Source of the DNA: Halovenus sp.
GTDB taxonomy: Archaea > Halobacteriota > Halobacteria > Halobacteriales > Haloarculaceae
Length of the DNA: 25,892 bases
Direction of reading: 5' to 3'
Assembly (NCBI GenBank): GCA_003551945.1
Contig: PUNZ01000133.1
Coordinates: forward strand, 1 to 25,892
Shown here: positions 23,536 through 25,892 of the stretch, piece after piece
Layout: each line of letters opens with the position of its first letter
Numbering within the stretch: the first letter of the stretch is position 1
Position numbers and translations under genes: made by a program
The notes under the pieces: generated by a model
Told to the model about the DNA's origin: nothing
Database searches by the model: none
The model's input: only the letters and a program-made list of their open reading frames with translations

Positions 23536-25119
23536 TCACTCCCGTTCAGTGTCGGTATCATCGGTATCTGTCTCGATGGGTGGAGGGCTTTCATCGGAGA
23601 CGTCTGCCGGCACGAACGGGTCGTGGTCGTCACTTGCATCCCGCACGGGCGTGCGCGTGTCGTCATCATCGACAGTCGGATCATCTGCTGGCTTCCGAGT
23701 GTCATCGTTCTCATCGCCTCCAACTGGGTCATTGACAGCGACGGTCACCCCATCGGTCGCCGGTAGGATACGACCCTCAAGTGCTGCCGGTGGGTCGAAT
23801 ACATACTCGATATCATCAACCCAAACGGCATATCGGACGGGGTCAAGTTGCTCAATTACCCGACGGTTGCTGTCGATTGCCACGTTGACGAGATCCGCTA
23901 AACTCTCAAGATAGATACGTTGTTGAGGCTCACTCTCAGGGGGGTGCCCACGCGAGATCCACTCTGTGTAATCGGATCGAGCACGGGCAAATGACAGCCG
24001 CTGTCGCTCGGCTGTACTCACCGCGAACACGCCATGTCGACGCGCAAGTCCAATGCCACCCGCAGCAAGCAGCCCGACGGCAATGAGCAACGGCCCAGCA
24101 TATAGTTCCTCAGGTGACTGCTCAACCGGGACGGTTGTCGTCGTCGTCACAGTCTGGGTTCGCGGCTCAGACACGTCCTGGTCAACGCTGTAGGTGCCGC
24201 CTGTCACGTTGGCGCTCCCACTGGCACCCGTGCTGTTTGATTCACCGGGACCTTCGACGTTAACACTGAGGTCTATGTCCAGTTCGTCGGTCCACTCTTC
24301 AGTCATTGACTCACCTGCAGCCTCCGTTTCAAGCATGGTGTCTGCAACCACCTGGATCTCCGTCGATCCGGGGGAGGCACCGAGTTCATCACTAATGTCT
24401 TCTACTTGAAGCGTGAGGTCGGCAACATCGATATCAAACGAGACGGCGGTCTCATCACCGGCTTCGAGGTCGGTGATTTCTGTGCTCGCGAGGTGATCGG
24501 TCTCACGCCAGTGAACCACTTCTTCATCACCTTGCTGTTCAGTCGCTTCGATCACCAACTGTAACTCAACAGTCCCGTTTGCGGACTCGACATCACCCCC
24601 ATGTGTGAGAATATACCGTCCCTCAAGTTCCGGAGCGAGCCGGCCAAAATACACCGGGCGATCGCGGAGCTCCTCGCCGTGATCAAATACGGTCGTCGGT
24701 TCTTGGATGGTGACACCGTGAGCGAACTCCGCATCCGCTGTCCACTCCGCGTCCGTTATCGTCTCAGTCTGTGTCGCCGGTGCCGTCATTGCCGTGTACG
24801 TGAGATACCCACCACCAGCCGCTACGAGCAGACAGACGGCAATGAGTACCGTCGCGTACGCAGCCACAGTCGAGCGTGTCCCTGCAGACAGCCGACCGCG
24901 CAACCGGGCACTGATACTGGGCGATGCTGTAATGTCGGTGGGAGTCGCTTGTGCATCAGATGGGCGTTGATCGGCGGTTTCGCTATCATCAACCACTTCA
25001 TCCGACGAGTCACCCCCAAGTAAGTCTCGAATCCGAGATTGACCGGGCGAATCCGCCACATCACCGGCATCCCGCTTGGTTTCTGATGACTCGGTTACGT
25101 CGCGATCTCCGTCTGTCAT
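23536..25119 (-). CDS. DUF5305 two-helix membrane protein, copy B
   Basis: Protein of about 527 residues from the ATG at 25119. The frame is open further (to 25344), but that part runs through an IS605-like hairpin and is not protein-like; an ATG at 25161 is another option. Order: disordered acidic cytoplasmic start (1-80), first membrane helix (85-108), extracellular beta domain (110-320) with RPVYFGRLAPEL, a Ser/Thr/Gly-rich stalk, second helix (339-359), then the DUF5305 cytoplasmic signature DYTEWISRG and ESLADLVNVAIDSNRRVIEQ. The tail is long, acidic and disordered. It is larger than copy A (357 residues) through both termini. It is convergent with signal peptidase B. Same family as 6352-7425, function unknown. 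Confidence 0.85.
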   Translation of the reverse strand: MTDGDRDVTESSETKRDAGDVADSPGQSRIRDLLGGDSSDEVVDDSETADQRPSDAQATPTDITASPSISARLRGRLSAGTRSTVAAYATVLIAVCLLVAAGGGYLTYTAMTAPATQTETITDAEWTADAEFAHGVTIQEPTTVFDHGEELRDRPVYFGRLAPELEGRYILTHGGDVESANGTVELQLVIEATEQQGDEEVVHWRETDHLASTEITDLEAGDETAVSFDIDVADLTLQVEDISDELGASPGSTEIQVVADTMLETEAAGESMTEEWTDELDIDLSVNVEGPGESNSTGASGSANVTGGTYSVDQDVSEPRTQTVTTTTTVPVEQSPEELYAGPLLIAVGLLAAGGIGLARRHGVFAVSTAERQRLSFARARSDYTEWISRGHPPESEPQQRIYLESLADLVNVAIDSNRRVIEQLDPVRYAVWVDDIEYVFDPPAALEGRILPATDGVTVAVNDPVGGDENDDTRKPADDPTVDDDDTRTPVRDASDDHDPFVPADVSDESPPPIETDTDDTDTERE

Positions 25120-25314
25120 AGCTGAGACGGTCCCATGTGCTGTTGCCGACACCACGCGCATACTCCGAACATATCCGGATGATGCCGTCGTGATGAATTG
25201 ATGCTTTCGGTCCCGCGAACCATATTTTTTCAAGTCGAGAGTCCCGTCGTCCACCACAGTTGCCGAGCCAGGCCGTGAACGGCGGATCGTCTCTGTCTTT
25301 AACAGCGAGAGAAT

Positions 25315-25332
25315 CCCGGCGTTCACGCCGGG
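25315..25332 (-). repeat. IS605-type end hairpin
   Basis: Perfect 7-base stem CCCGGCG/CGCCGGG with a TTCA loop, flanked by GAGAAT and GCGGGGATGTCAC. This is a pattern I recall as common at haloarchaeal IS1341-type ends. No tnpB of its own is attached. Confidence 0.45.
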
Positions 25333-25352
25333 CGGGGATGTCACCGCGCATT

Positions 25353-25404
25353 ATATACTATCAGTATCTACCAAGTATCAAATTACAGACCTAACACTGT
25401 AATT
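25353..25404. repeat. 52-base direct repeat, copy 1
   Basis: Matches 25516-25567 in 49 of 52 positions. The left part holds the dyad ATACTATCAGTAT; the right part holds AAATTACAG...CTGTAATT, an inverted repeat around ACCTAACA. The spacing between copies is 163 bases start to start. Confidence 0.8.
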
Positions 25405-25515
25405 TGTACCCGGTATCGATTCCTTGCGCCCGTGTTGTAACTATCTGATATTCTATATATTGATGGCAAATATCCACAGCCAATTGTAAACCAGCACAGA
25501 GAATATCTCTACAAG

Positions 25516-25567
25516 ATATACCATCAGTATCTACTAAGTAGCAAATTACAGACCTAACACTGTAATT
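25516..25567. repeat. 52-base direct repeat, copy 2
   Basis: Second copy, differing from the first at three positions. The dyad reads ATACCATCAGTAT, and the inverted repeat AAATTACAG/CTGTAATT is unchanged while flanking bases diverge, which suggests the 52 bases themselves are under constraint or recently duplicated. Confidence 0.8.
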
Positions 25568-25671
25568 CACTCCCGAAATTAAGTATTTGTTGTGCATGAA
25601 ATCGTAATATCTTTCTGACATACGCGTGGATAGCGCAGATTGAAGCCACGGTGCAGCCTTGGCGTCAACAA

Positions 25672-25714
25672 CCCCGACCTCCAGGGTCGGGGCTTGTCCC
25701 CGCACCGAACGGGG
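25672..25714 (-). ncRNA. Guide-RNA scaffold hairpins downstream of truncated TnpB
   Basis: Two stems follow the TnpB stop: CCCCG/CGGGG (25698-25702 with 25710-25714) and the perfect 8-base CCCCGACC/GGTCGGGG (25672-25679 with 25685-25692). Position and GC-rich structure fit the right-end RNA of an IS605-type element. The element end is probably near 25650-25670. Confidence 0.45.
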
Positions 25715-25734
25715 CTTGTCAGTGGACTCCCGTT

Positions 25735-25892
25735 CTAACCGCGTAACGCGGTTGGCGTGTAGCCGCCGGTCACGTTCAACGTCCCTGACTTCAGGGCTGA
25801 TTGACACGCAGCCCATCCACCGCGAGACTTCTGCCCGCGATGGATATACCCGCAATACCGGTTCGCAATGTTCTTCGCCGCGTTGTAATCCG
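25735..25892 (-). CDS. tnpB: TnpB, C-terminal end (cut by the window edge)
   Basis: The minus strand enters the window in frame with DYNAAKNIANRY, the last RuvC motif of TnpB with its aspartate. It continues to a GTLNVTGGYTPTALRG-type tail and a TAG at 25735-25737. GTLNV followed by a short tail is usual for haloarchaeal TnpB. Most of the gene lies beyond the edge, so integrity is unknown. It is from a different lineage than the 20071-21336 TnpB, whose tail is unrelated. The 154-codon frame overlapping it is a shadow. Confidence 0.8.
   Translation of the reverse strand, partial: DYNAAKNIANRYCGYIHRGQKSRGGWAACQSALKSGTLNVTGGYTPTALRG

Larger units (their letters stand above)
25120..25734. other. 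Gene-free region with repeats and IS605-like ends
   Basis: About 600 bases without a convincing gene. It holds a hairpin CCCGGCG/CGCCGGG (25315-25332) in an IS605-end context, two 52-base direct repeats (25353 and 25516), an AT-rich spacer between them, and the downstream hairpins of the truncated TnpB. The 154-codon minus-strand frame from 25855 crosses all of these out of the TnpB frame and is not a gene. Confidence 0.55.

Noticed and set aside
25353..25567. CRISPR array
   Set aside because: Only two repeat units of 52 bases with a single long spacer, and no cas genes in the window.
25391..25855. 154-codon minus-strand frame at the right end
   Set aside because: It is out of frame with the TnpB C-terminus it overlaps and runs through hairpins and both 52-base repeats.

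Overview
The window comes from a halophilic archaeon (class Halobacteria). Nearly every predicted protein is strongly acidic. Genes are mostly leaderless with TATA-like boxes about 25-35 bases upstream. The families are typical of haloarchaea: an actin homologue of the salactin/volactin type, His-type (S26B) signal peptidases, DUF5305 and DUF1102/TasA-like secreted proteins, membrane-anchored winged-helix proteins, and many IS200/IS605-type TnpB genes and scars. Genus cannot be assigned. I see no rRNA, tRNA or CRISPR array. All family names come from reading the translations, not from database searches.

Left part (1-2.5 kb): decayed DNA. It holds the C-terminal half of an IS4/IS5-like transposase, an intact Tat lipoprotein gene of unknown role, and a broken M28-type aminopeptidase.

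2.6-5.2 kb: a small unknown gene divergent from a two-gene plus-strand block. The block encodes a four-helix membrane protein with a long cytoplasmic tail (resembling the CdpA/DUF7139 type) and then a salactin/volactin-type actin. This looks like a cytoskeletal pair. A TnpB zinc-finger scrap follows.

5.2-15.9 kb: the core of the window, almost all on the minus strand. In transcription order it has: a SipW-like type I signal peptidase; a coiled-coil zinc-ribbon protein; a degenerate RecA/KaiC-like protein; (a plus-strand membrane winged-helix regulator); a DUF1102/TasA-like secreted subunit; a 1008-residue PKD-rich surface protein with one membrane anchor and a cytoplasmic domain; a DUF5305 two-helix membrane protein; and a second RecA/KaiC-like protein. 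I read it as a candidate machine that processes, exports and anchors TasA/camelysin-like surface fibres, with cytoplasmic signalling parts. That reading is inference.

16-18 kb: two divergent paralogues of an unknown family, each with a ParB/sulfiredoxin-like NGYHR box. 18-19.2 kb: a cysteine-rich secreted protein with a TasA-like start and a beta-solenoid-like end. 19.5-21.4 kb: a triple HNH-associated-repeat protein, immediately followed by an intact TnpB element whose right end folds into a three-way junction. 21.5-25.1 kb: a PadR-type regulator, a small acidic protein, a second signal peptidase and a second DUF5305 protein. With the 18 kb secreted protein these look like a second, rearranged copy of the fibre module.

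Right end (25.1-25.9 kb): no confident gene until a truncated TnpB. It holds two 52-base direct repeats, each containing a dyad (TATACTAYCAGTATA-like) that also lies directly upstream of two genes in the window.
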